From Candidatus Bathyarchaeota archaeon UBA185 (GTDB taxonomy: Archaea > Thermoproteota > Bathyarchaeia > 40CM-2-53-6), in NCBI GenBank assembly GCA_002495485.1, contig DAFH01000164.1, positions 2,166 through 7,507 on the forward strand: DNA of 5,342 nt, written 5' to 3'. Both the position numbers and the translations under genes were made by a program. Below, piece by piece: positions 1 to 5,342 of the stretch. Below the pieces are notes generated by a model. The model saw only the letters and a list, made by a program, of their open reading frames with translations, had not been told where the DNA came from and ran no database searches. The first letter of the stretch is position 1. The number at the start of each line of letters is the position of its first letter.

Positions 1-33
1 CTCGGTTAGAAATAGACAGGTGTCGTACGAGCA

Positions 34-531
34 CTGAATCTGTATGTTTTGAGACACGGCGAGGCCGGCGTGCGACTAGAGGTGCCGGAGAAGGATGCCG
101 ACAGACGTCTGACGACAGCGGGCCGTAGGGACGTCGCGGACGTCGCTGATTTCTTGGCAAGTTTGAAAATCGATTTGAAAGTGATCGCGTCCAGCCCTCT
201 AAAGAGAGCACTTGAAACAGGAGAAATAGCAGCCAGAAAGCTGCGAATGTTGAACCAACTCGAACAATGGGACGAGCTGAAACCTACAGCAGACACTTCG
301 AACCTCTACCAGAGGCTTTCCCGGCTTGGAGTGAGACAAGAGGTCCTCCTAGTAGGACATGAACCATATCTCAGCGGGATGATCGGTGAGATCATTGCAG
401 GCAAGGCTGGCGTGAACCTAGTGCTCAAGAAGGGAGGACTTGCAAAGGTCAGACTCAACGGTTTCAAACCAGCTGTCTCAGGCGAACTGCGCTGGCTGCT
501 AACAACCAAACTGATGCGTAAGATGACCTAG
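34..531 (+). CDS. sixA: SixA-type phosphohistidine phosphatase (histidine phosphatase superfamily)
   Basis: This is a cytosolic branch-1 histidine phosphatase expected to hydrolyse phosphate from phosphohistidine; its partner here is unknown. Counting from the CTG at 34 it has 165 residues, close to the roughly 160 of E. coli SixA. Visible motifs are the RHGEAG catalytic loop (His8 nucleophile), SSPLKRALETGEI (Arg58 phosphate pocket) and VLLVGHEP with the second catalytic histidine at 109. No signal peptide or membrane segment is visible. The CTG start is chosen because it gives MNLYVLRHGE, the usual first strand of the family; the TTG at 49 would begin directly at the RHG motif and lose that strand. 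There is no in-frame ATG or GTG after the stop at 13-15. The CTG also overlaps a TGA (35-37) in another frame, as in coupled genes. A weak GGTG lies at 19-22. Ppx follows after 48 nt, suggesting a shared phosphate/polyP role (inference). The family call is firm, the exact start less so. Confidence 0.88.
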   Translation: MNLYVLRHGEAGVRLEVPEKDADRRLTTAGRRDVADVADFLASLKIDLKVIASSPLKRALETGEIAARKLRMLNQLEQWDELKPTADTSNLYQRLSRLGVRQEVLLVGHEPYLSGMIGEIIAGKAGVNLVLKKGGLAKVRLNGFKPAVSGELRWLLTTKLMRKMT

Positions 532-533
532 CC

Positions 534-551
534 GAAGACATATGCATACGC
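534..551 (+). promoter_or_regulatory. Possible weak TATA-like element ahead of ppx
   Basis: The only AT-rich patch in the 48-nt gap between sixA and ppx is an ACATATGCATAC stretch. Its distance to the GTG at 580 would place a transcript start roughly 10 nt before that codon, so a short or leaderless mRNA is conceivable. It is not a good match to the archaeal TTTATA consensus, and the gap is equally compatible with read-through from sixA. Low confidence. Confidence 0.15.
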
Positions 552-579
552 CGGGTAGGATTGCAGAGCGCACGTTGGA

Positions 580-2046
580 GTGGCCGCAACAAGATTGAAA
601 GTCTCTGTTATAGACTTGGGCTACAACAGTCTCAAGCTTGTAAGCTACGAGGTCAAGCGTGACAAGACGTTCGCTGCCTACGGGCAGGAATCAATCTTGG
701 CGAGGGTTGGCGAAGGGCTAGACGAGACGGGAATGCTCGGGGACCAGCCTATCAAGCGTACGCTAAATGCTCTGAAGCTGCTCCGAGACATTGTGGAACT
801 GCAACATGTGGATCACGTGCTTCCGATCGCGACGAGTGCTGTCAGGGAAGCAGGGAACAAGGCGCTCTTCCTAAAGCAGGCAGTCGTCGACTCCGGATTC
901 GCCTTCAAGGTCCTCTCTGAGAGGGAAGAGGCGGTATACTCCTACTCTGGAGCAAGGGCAGCACTGGCCGTCGACTCCGGGTTGTTCTTCGACCTAGGGG
1001 GAGGAAGCTTGGAAATGGTTCTCTTTGAAGAGACAAGGATCCGCAAGATCCTCTCCGTTCCGTTAGGTGCCTTGAGACTAACCGATCTTTATGCCGGAAA
1101 GGATGGAGGCTTCAGCAGAAAGAACTACGTCAGAATGAGGAAGAGAATCGTGGACCTGCTTCCAGGTCCCAAGGACTTTCCTGCCGACCAGAAACTGGAT
1201 CTTGTCGGCGTCGGTGGAACCGTTAGAGCCATCGCCCGATTCGATCAGATCCGGGAAAAGTACCCCGTCAACAAACTCCACAACTACACGATGAAGCGCA
1301 ACTCCGTCCAGCTGGTGCACCAGACTCTAAACAACATGGAGGTGAAAGACATCAAGAGGATAACCTCAATCGGACAGGACCGGGCCCGGTCGATTGTCGC
1401 GGGCTCACTTGTTATCCAGCTACTGATGGAGAAGATTGACTTCCGCCGCCTCATCGTCAGTACTCATGGACTTCGTGATGGGGTGCTAGCTGCGTTTTTG
1501 CAAGACCCAGTCTCCTATCGTAAAGGTTCGATCGACTCCCTGATCCAACGCCCGAAGAACGTATCCTCAAACACTCAAAGTCCCGGTCGCCAGTTCATCG
1601 AATCTCTCTATTCTGGTGGCTTGATGAACAAGAGGGAGCGGGCGATTCTGCTTCAGGCAGTGGAGGAAATCCCTGATCTGCCCCTGACCAATCCGGAGAC
1701 CTTGTTCTACGTGGCACTCGAGAGCGACAGTGTACTCAGTCACCCTGATCAGATTATCCTTTCCTTGTCACTCGCGCACGCACGCGGAATGAAGAGGACG
1801 GATTGGATTCAGGCAACTTATCAGGGACTCCTGGACGACGACACCGAGGAAACGGTCGAGAGAATCGCTGCGATTATCAAACTCTCCGAGATTCTGGAGG
1901 AGACAGGCTCACGGATTCGAGTAAACTTTGAGGGGCGACACAAGATTCGAGTCAAGGTCGAACATGGGCACCGGCACTTTCCGGAGGAGTTGCTAAGAGC
2001 CTCGCTCAAGGACTTTGAAGAGGTATTCGACCTCAAAATCACGTAA
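580..2046 (+). CDS. ppx: Ppx/GppA family exopolyphosphatase with divergent C-terminal domain
   Basis: A cytosolic ASKHA-fold phosphatase expected to release terminal orthophosphate from inorganic polyP; exopolyphosphatase is preferred over pppGpp hydrolase because archaea generally lack that alarmone (inference) and the neighbours are polyP-related. Domain I-II (residues about 7-308) shows the first phosphate loop IDLGYNSLKL (11-20), ATSAVREAGN (84-93), LSEREEA (112-118, Glu116 matching the catalytic glutamate of E. coli Ppx), the second phosphate loop FFDLGGGSLEMV (136-147), SVPLGALRL (159-167), GVGGTVRAIARF (210-221), and DRARSIVAGS with STHGLRDGVL (267-303). Oddities: Tyr15 stands where the family usually has Ser in DxGSNS, and Glu114 replaces the usual Gly in SGxEEA. 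Residues about 320-488 occupy the HD-domain position, but I find no His-Asp dyad. The GTG at 580 is the first start after the stop at 556-558; the TTG at 595 would give MKVSVIDLG and is a fair alternative. No clear ribosome site. Confidence 0.9.
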   Translation: MAATRLKVSVIDLGYNSLKLVSYEVKRDKTFAAYGQESILARVGEGLDETGMLGDQPIKRTLNALKLLRDIVELQHVDHVLPIATSAVREAGNKALFLKQAVVDSGFAFKVLSEREEAVYSYSGARAALAVDSGLFFDLGGGSLEMVLFEETRIRKILSVPLGALRLTDLYAGKDGGFSRKNYVRMRKRIVDLLPGPKDFPADQKLDLVGVGGTVRAIARFDQIREKYPVNKLHNYTMKRNSVQLVHQTLNNMEVKDIKRITSIGQDRARSIVAGSLVIQLLMEKIDFRRLIVSTHGLRDGVLAAFLQDPVSYRKGSIDSLIQRPKNVSSNTQSPGRQFIESLYSGGLMNKRERAILLQAVEEIPDLPLTNPETLFYVALESDSVLSHPDQIILSLSLAHARGMKRTDWIQATYQGLLDDDTEETVERIAAIIKLSEILEETGSRIRVNFEGRHKIRVKVEHGHRHFPEELLRASLKDFEEVFDLKIT

Positions 2047-2072
2047 ATACCGAATGATAAAAGCATGAAAAT

Positions 2073-2081
2073 GGTTGATGA
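2073..2081 (+). promoter_or_regulatory. Candidate ribosome-binding site for an ATC start at 2088
   Basis: GGTTGATGA resembles the archaeal anti-SD complement GGTGAT with one extra T and ends 6 nt before the ATC at 2088. It matters because it would support initiation at that unusual codon rather than at the internal ATG at 2139, whose upstream sequence (gatgatgccctctttt) has no purine-rich site at proper spacing. The match is imperfect. Confidence 0.25.
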
Positions 2082-2087
2082 CGTACG

Positions 2088-3131
2088 ATCAAGTGCGGCA
2101 AGTGCGGAAAACCGAACGATGATGATGCCCTCTTTTGCATGAACTGCGGTGAGAGTATCGTTGCGTCTGCGGTGGAGCCGATTACGGCAGCTGAACCTAT
2201 TTCGATCCCGAACGGGGTAGTCAGCTCTCCAGATGGTGAGATGCTTGCGAGTTCTGACACGGAGGCGGTGCTCAAGAAGCAACCAAGCGGGTTCGGACGC
2301 GTCCGCGTAGTAGACAAGGAGCTCTACCTCCAAAACGCGCGAAGGACTCGAAAAGCGTTCTCAAAGAGGATCCGGGCTTATCTCAAAGATCCGAGTCCTG
2401 ACAATGTTCACGACCTCCGAACGGCCGCGAGGAGGACCCGAGCTTGCCTTCAGCTTTTACCCAGGAACCCCCGCAGGCGTAGAAGAATTAGAGAGTATTC
2501 GTCAACACTGAAGGAGCTGATAAGGGTCAATGCCGGGGTTAGAGACGCCGATATCATAGTTTCAAAAATATCACAGCGAAAGGACGCGTCAACCTATCAG
2601 CAGTTGACCAGCCAACTTGGAAAGATGCGTGCTACAGATCTTAAGCTTGCAATTTCCTACGTCTCCTCAGTTGAGAACCCCCCGCGTGGACTTGTCCAGA
2701 CGGAAGACTTGTCTGATGAACTCCTCCAAGAGAGGTTTGACAGGGTCACCAGAAAGCTTGAGGACAGGATTAGAGAGAGGCTGCCTGTAGTCTTAGAGAA
2801 TCCGGCCAAGAAACGGGCTCTTCACCGCCTGCGCGAAGACTCGCGGCGTCTAAGGTACGTTCTGGACCTTGGAGGAACGCCTGCTGAGAAGGAGCCAATG
2901 CCGCTGTTGAGGTCTTGGCAGGATATTCTGGGCCTTATTCATGACAGTGACATTATGATCGATCGGCTAAGGCGTGGAAGACCGTCAGCTGAGATCCAGG
3001 ATCTGCTGCGGAGTGAGGTCGCTGAGAGAAACCTGAATTACGAGAAGTTTGCGTCGATGCCGACAACCAGGCTCGCTCTGAGGCTTACTGCGAATCGTGG
3101 CCGGAAAGCAGCGCGACGATTAGCTCGGTAG
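2088..3131 (+). CDS. CHAD-domain polyphosphate-binding protein with N-terminal zinc ribbon
   Basis: CHAD (conserved histidine alpha-helical) domains are bundles of histidine- and arginine-rich helices that bind polyP and often travel with CYTH/TTM proteins. Numbered from ATC 2088 (347 aa): a zinc ribbon with CxxC at Cys3/Cys6 and Cys17/Cys20; a low-complexity Ala/Pro/Ser linker (about 24-70); a first CHAD repeat with NVHDLRTAARRTR (His108) and GVRDADI (150-156); and a second repeat with ALHRLREDSRRLRYVLDL (His246) and ILGLIHDSDIM (280-290). The two-repeat layout and length suit the family. The C-terminus is strongly basic (GRKAARRLAR). The ribbon reads without interruption upstream of the first ATG (2139), which falls inside the second CxxC, so 2139 would cut the finger in half. 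No ATG, GTG, TTG or CTG is available between the stop at 2079-2081 and the ribbon; ATC 2088 sits exactly where archaeal ribbons have Met (M-K-C). A missing base just upstream is the rival explanation. It lies 41 nt after ppx, probably co-transcribed. Confidence 0.88.
   Translation: MKCGKCGKPNDDDALFCMNCGESIVASAVEPITAAEPISIPNGVVSSPDGEMLASSDTEAVLKKQPSGFGRVRVVDKELYLQNARRTRKAFSKRIRAYLKDPSPDNVHDLRTAARRTRACLQLLPRNPRRRRRIREYSSTLKELIRVNAGVRDADIIVSKISQRKDASTYQQLTSQLGKMRATDLKLAISYVSSVENPPRGLVQTEDLSDELLQERFDRVTRKLEDRIRERLPVVLENPAKKRALHRLREDSRRLRYVLDLGGTPAEKEPMPLLRSWQDILGLIHDSDIMIDRLRRGRPSAEIQDLLRSEVAERNLNYEKFASMPTTRLALRLTANRGRKAARRLAR
3120..3131. other. 12-nt tail-to-tail overlap of convergent stop regions
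   Basis: The plus-strand CHAD gene stops with TAG at 3129-3131, while the minus-strand VTC gene stops with TAA read from 3122 to 3120. The last four codons of each gene are therefore shared on opposite strands, leaving no room for a conventional intergenic terminator. No T-rich run or hairpin is visible here on either strand, so both transcripts probably extend into the opposing gene. Confidence 0.85.
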
Positions 3132-4412
3132 GCTCATCAACCATTCGCCTTTCGTCAAGGTCGTTGGCTCCAGGGAATACTCGTCGACCAGAAAGTTGGC
3201 GATAGAAGCCACGTCTGCAACACTCCTTTGTTCGATACCAAAGGGCGGTGACTCAAGGACATCTTCGACCTCCATCTGGTATAGCTCGTGCCCCTTGTGA
3301 GTCGTGCGGTCGATTACGACGGCGTAGTCACCCGTCCCATCGTTCTTCTCTACCATGAAGTACTTCCTCTTCCTCTGCAGGATCCTTGACGGCTGCTTGA
3401 GTAGAATAGGACGAGCTTCACCCTTCGTCTCCTTTCGCCTAATCACGTTTCCGAGCTGATAGGGATCCTCGGCGAGCTCCAAGTCCTCCCTAACGGTCTG
3501 GTATTCGGAGGACCGTTTCGGCTCTATTCGCACATAGTCGTTGGTAGGGGTGAGAACATAGTAGTGGAGTTTTCCCGTCTCCATCACTCGTGGATACTCG
3601 GGTGAAAGCCGGAACCCGTCAAGGTTGCCTCGGGTGAAATCCTCTCGAATCTCGTGAAAGACGTCTTGGCCGTCGCCGTCAACAGCAATCTTGGCCTCAA
3701 TCTCAGTATCATGCCTTGGAATCTCGTAGGCTTCGCCGGCCTTCTGGAAGTTGTCCGCAATAAGGTTAAAGGTTGTGGCCTTCTTCGAGATTCCTTGGAC
3801 GCCTGACTCGTCGCGCATTATTCGCTGAAGCTCGTTTGCGAGAGGACTCGACGTTTTCCTGGGAGGGATCTTTAGCTCTACGATGGAGTGGCCCGCTTTT
3901 CCTAGCATTAGTCCAGTGAACTCGCCGGTGAACCGGTAGAACCTGACATCGTCATCTACGGTCACCCGTATTCCCTTCTGGTTCTCGAGAAAATGGCTCC
4001 TAGCATAGCTCGCGGCGGCATAGGGCACGAGCTTGTGTCTAATGTGAATACCCCCCAGCTTCTTCATCTGTCCAACGAGATCTAGGATCTCACGCAGGCT
4101 CAGCTCTTCGTCACGTCGTTTGTGTCGGATGAAACGACCGTTCACAGACCTTGTTGTTTTCAGCTCGAAGATCCATTCGTCTTTAGGATCAAGCCTAAAT
4201 CGGTTTCTCAACGGCCTGTTCTCATATCTTCTCGCCCTGATCGAGTAGGTGAACGGGACCTCGTGCTCGTCGTTGTTGAAGTAGAGCGTCTGGTTGTAAG
4301 GGTTCGGGAATATGTTGCGATTCATCATCTGCGAGAGAGCTTTCCGGACTTTGCGGGTCTTTCCCGGTTCCAGATAGTAGCGAATCTCAGCTCGCGTCTG
4401 ATTGTTGATCAT
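3120..4412 (-). CDS. VTC-domain protein with second CYTH-like triphosphate-tunnel domain (putative polyphosphate polymerase)
   Basis: Numbered from ATG 4412 (430 aa). Residues about 5-225 match the VTC domain, the tunnel fold that makes polyP from ATP in yeast Vtc4: TRAEIRYYL (6-14), TLYFN (42-46), the RxR strand SIRARRYENRP (57-67), WIFELKTT (80-87), RHKRR (96-100), YAAASYARSHF (131-141), RVTVDDDVRFYR (149-160), IVELKIP (177-183) and GISKKATTF (207-215), resembling the Ser-Lys helix of Vtc4. Residues about 235-412 look like another tunnel domain: EIEAK (237-241, the CYTH ExExK signature), YYVLTPTNDYVRI (284-296), VIRRKET (323-329), RKRKYFMV (347-354), YAVVIDRTT (363-371) and YQMEVEDV (378-385). 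No SPX domain, transmembrane helix or signal peptide is seen, so it should be soluble. Catalysis is inferred. A TTG at 4427 would add five residues; ATG is preferred. It converges on the CHAD gene with a 12-nt overlap and is divergent from the protease gene. Confidence 0.82.
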   Translation of the reverse strand: MINNQTRAEIRYYLEPGKTRKVRKALSQMMNRNIFPNPYNQTLYFNNDEHEVPFTYSIRARRYENRPLRNRFRLDPKDEWIFELKTTRSVNGRFIRHKRRDEELSLREILDLVGQMKKLGGIHIRHKLVPYAAASYARSHFLENQKGIRVTVDDDVRFYRFTGEFTGLMLGKAGHSIVELKIPPRKTSSPLANELQRIMRDESGVQGISKKATTFNLIADNFQKAGEAYEIPRHDTEIEAKIAVDGDGQDVFHEIREDFTRGNLDGFRLSPEYPRVMETGKLHYYVLTPTNDYVRIEPKRSSEYQTVREDLELAEDPYQLGNVIRRKETKGEARPILLKQPSRILQRKRKYFMVEKNDGTGDYAVVIDRTTHKGHELYQMEVEDVLESPPFGIEQRSVADVASIANFLVDEYSLEPTTLTKGEWLMSLPS

Positions 4413-4685
4413 ATGAACCGAACCCAAACGAAGCCCCGTAGGGCATTGATCAGTTTAGACCCGGTCGAATGTATAAAGTGTTGGGTGTCCGAATGTCTCT
4501 AGACAGAAAAAGTACGTGGCGAGGACCTCAACTCTCGGTTTGGTCCAACCCAGGGGGGCTCGTTAACCCGTTGGTTCTAATAGCTCCTCCCCGGTCATTT
4601 CAGGCTTGGACAGAACGGAACTCTACGGATCAGGGGTTAAGGCTTAAGCCGAACCTTGTAGACTAGATTTCAGTGGACTAAGTGA
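4413..4685. other. Divergent intergenic region between the VTC and protease genes
   Basis: This 273-nt stretch separates two divergently transcribed genes and must hold both promoters. A CTTTATA box for the minus-strand gene lies at 4472-4478. Toward the plus-strand gene there is GGTTAAGGCTTAAGCC (4635-4650), containing the perfect 10-nt palindrome GGCTTAAGCC (4641-4650), about 35 nt before the ATG; it could be a TATA-like element or an operator half. A small inverted repeat, TTGGTCCAA, occurs near 4540-4548. Plus-strand reading frames such as the 65-codon one at 4469-4666 show no recognisable domain and overlap the TATA box, so I do not call them genes. No tRNA-like fold was found. Confidence 0.5.
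4472..4478 (-). promoter_or_regulatory. Archaeal TATA box for the VTC/CYTH gene
   Basis: Read on the minus strand this is CTTTATA, a good match to the archaeal box A. A transcript start about 25 nt downstream would fall near 4450, giving a leader of roughly 38 nt to ATG 4412. A second, weaker TCTAAAC patch (about 4453-4459) would place the start near 4430, only a few nt before the TTG at 4427, which is the sole argument for that alternative start. No good Shine-Dalgarno site precedes either codon. Confidence 0.4.
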
Positions 4686-5342
4686 ATGGTGAAGGTCTCT
4701 AGGCGGACAATTGGTCTAGTTGTACTCCTAGCTTTTGCTTTCATTACCGCTCAGGCGTTATTGCCGGAGAAGGCTCACGCTCAATCGAATGTGTACGTAG
4801 CTTCTTTGAACCAGGACATCGATCCCGGAGCTCTAGATTTCGTTACCTCGTCGATCAATGATGCCACATCCTCGGGAATCCACAATTTCATCCTGGTCAT
4901 CAATACGAACGGTGGAGACGGAGCCGACATGGAGAATATCATCAGCACAATCTCAGGCTACGAAGGCGATTGCAAGACGGCCAATTTCACTACCCTCATC
5001 GCGCCTAGCAGTGCCCACGCCTTCAGCGCGGGATCGTACATTGCAGAATCATCGTGCAACATCGTGATGGTGCCAGGCACAGTCATAGGATCAGCGACTC
5101 CAATCGTTTCTGGAATTCCAACGGGCGAAGAGAATACCACGCTAACCAAGGATATCCAGGCGTTTACCAACTACATGACCACCCTGACCGGGAGCCACAA
5201 TCGGAATGCCACAGCGGCAGGCCTCATGGTCACTCACGGCGTCTCGTATGATTGCCAGACGTACACGTCGTGTTATGCGAACCAGACCAACGTGATTAAC
5301 AGAGTCTTGAACGTGTCGAATCTCTCGGACGCTTTGAATGCC
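4686..5342 (+). CDS. Secreted NfeD/ClpP-type serine protease (STOPP-like), 3' truncated by window
   Basis: The 219 codons seen are the N-terminal protease part of a membrane-associated ClpP-fold serine protease of the NfeD/PH1510 (STOPP) type; such enzymes act outside the membrane and cut hydrophobic segments, for example of stomatin. Residues 1-32 form a signal peptide: SRR, a hydrophobic core LVVLLAFAFITAQALLP (11-27), then AHA before Gln33. The protease domain begins at NVYVASLNQDID (35-46). The oxyanion loop is INTNGGDGADME (72-83), reading NTNGG rather than the usual DTPGG. The nucleophile is Ser114 in AFSAGSYIA (112-120), followed by VMVPGTVIGSATPI (127-140); Lys155 in TLTKDIQAF is the likely general base, and HNRNATAAGLMV matches the conserved RNA(E/T) helix. 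Four cysteines (96, 124, 190, 196) could form disulfides outside the cell. ATG 4686 is the first start after the stop at 4683-4685; GTGGA upstream is a weak ribosome site. The NfeD membrane and OB-fold parts, if present, lie beyond the edge. No obvious link to polyP. Confidence 0.85.
   Translation, partial: MVKVSRRTIGLVVLLAFAFITAQALLPEKAHAQSNVYVASLNQDIDPGALDFVTSSINDATSSGIHNFILVINTNGGDGADMENIISTISGYEGDCKTANFTTLIAPSSAHAFSAGSYIAESSCNIVMVPGTVIGSATPIVSGIPTGEENTTLTKDIQAFTNYMTTLTGSHNRNATAAGLMVTHGVSYDCQTYTSCYANQTNVINRVLNVSNLSDALNA

Noticed and set aside
24..2088. CGTACGA occurs just before both suspected non-standard starts (24-30 and 2082-2088)
   Set aside because: CGTACG also occurs inside ppx at 757-762, its distance to the start codon differs in the two cases, and a 6-nt palindrome is expected about once in 4 kb.
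2065..2142. A 25-codon frame beginning ATGAAAATG and ending TGA with an ATGA overlap onto ATG 2139
   Set aside because: It looks like a coupled leader peptide, but its codons lie under the zinc-ribbon frame, which has far stronger protein-level signal, and the peptide (MMMPSFA end) resembles nothing known. It matters only as the possible upstream half if a base is missing.
1821..2333. 170-codon minus-strand frame across the ppx/CHAD junction
   Set aside because: It is antisense to two genes with clear conserved motifs; the product is Ser/Arg-rich as expected for a shadow frame.
4122..4502. 126-codon plus-strand frame antisense to the VTC gene start
   Set aside because: It is the complement of the well-supported VTC coding sequence and the product has no coherent family motif.
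4571..4590. GGTTCTAATAGC resembling a tRNA T-arm
   Set aside because: The flanking bases do not form a T stem, and no acceptor stem or anticodon arm can be built around it.
4469..4666. 65-codon plus-strand reading frame in the divergent intergenic region
   Set aside because: No recognisable domain or ribosome site, unusual composition (many Trp, Pro and Ser), and its start overlaps the TATA box of the minus-strand gene.

Overview
The window looks archaeal, most likely from the Thaumarchaeota/Nitrososphaeria or a neighbouring TACK lineage. The evidence is indirect: an archaeal-type CTTTATA box ahead of the minus-strand gene, few good Shine-Dalgarno sites at gene starts, short zinc-ribbon grammar typical of archaea, and a lysine/serine-dyad NfeD/STOPP-type protease. 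No rRNA, tRNA or informational gene is present to fix the taxonomy, so the lineage is an inference.

Layout. Three plus-strand genes lie in series: a SixA-type phosphohistidine phosphatase (34-531), a Ppx/GppA exopolyphosphatase (580-2046) and a CHAD-domain protein (2088-3131) with an N-terminal zinc ribbon. The short gaps (48 and 41 nt) fit one transcript. A VTC-domain protein carrying a second CYTH/triphosphate-tunnel domain (3120-4412) runs on the minus strand and overlaps the CHAD gene tail to tail by 12 nt. After an intergenic stretch of about 270 nt, a divergently transcribed secreted ClpP/NfeD-type serine protease starts at 4686 and runs off the right edge.

How the genes fit together. 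Four of the five genes belong to families tied to inorganic polyphosphate or phosphoryl chemistry. The VTC domain is the catalytic fold of eukaryotic polyP polymerase, Ppx degrades polyP from its ends, CHAD is a polyP-binding helical domain, and SixA removes phosphate from phosphohistidine. The simplest reading is a polyP synthesis, binding and turnover island. The polymerase activity of the VTC protein and the role of SixA here are inferences.

Most notable: (i) the minus-strand protein appears to be a tandem of two triphosphate-tunnel domains, VTC followed by CYTH-like; (ii) the CHAD protein has a complete four-cysteine zinc ribbon upstream of its first ATG, with no ATG/GTG/TTG available in frame, which implies an ATC start or a one-base error; (iii) SixA also appears to need a non-ATG start (CTG) to keep its first strand; (iv) the C-terminal half of Ppx lacks a recognisable HD metal-binding set. 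I saw no CRISPR array, insertion sequence, tRNA or T-rich terminator.
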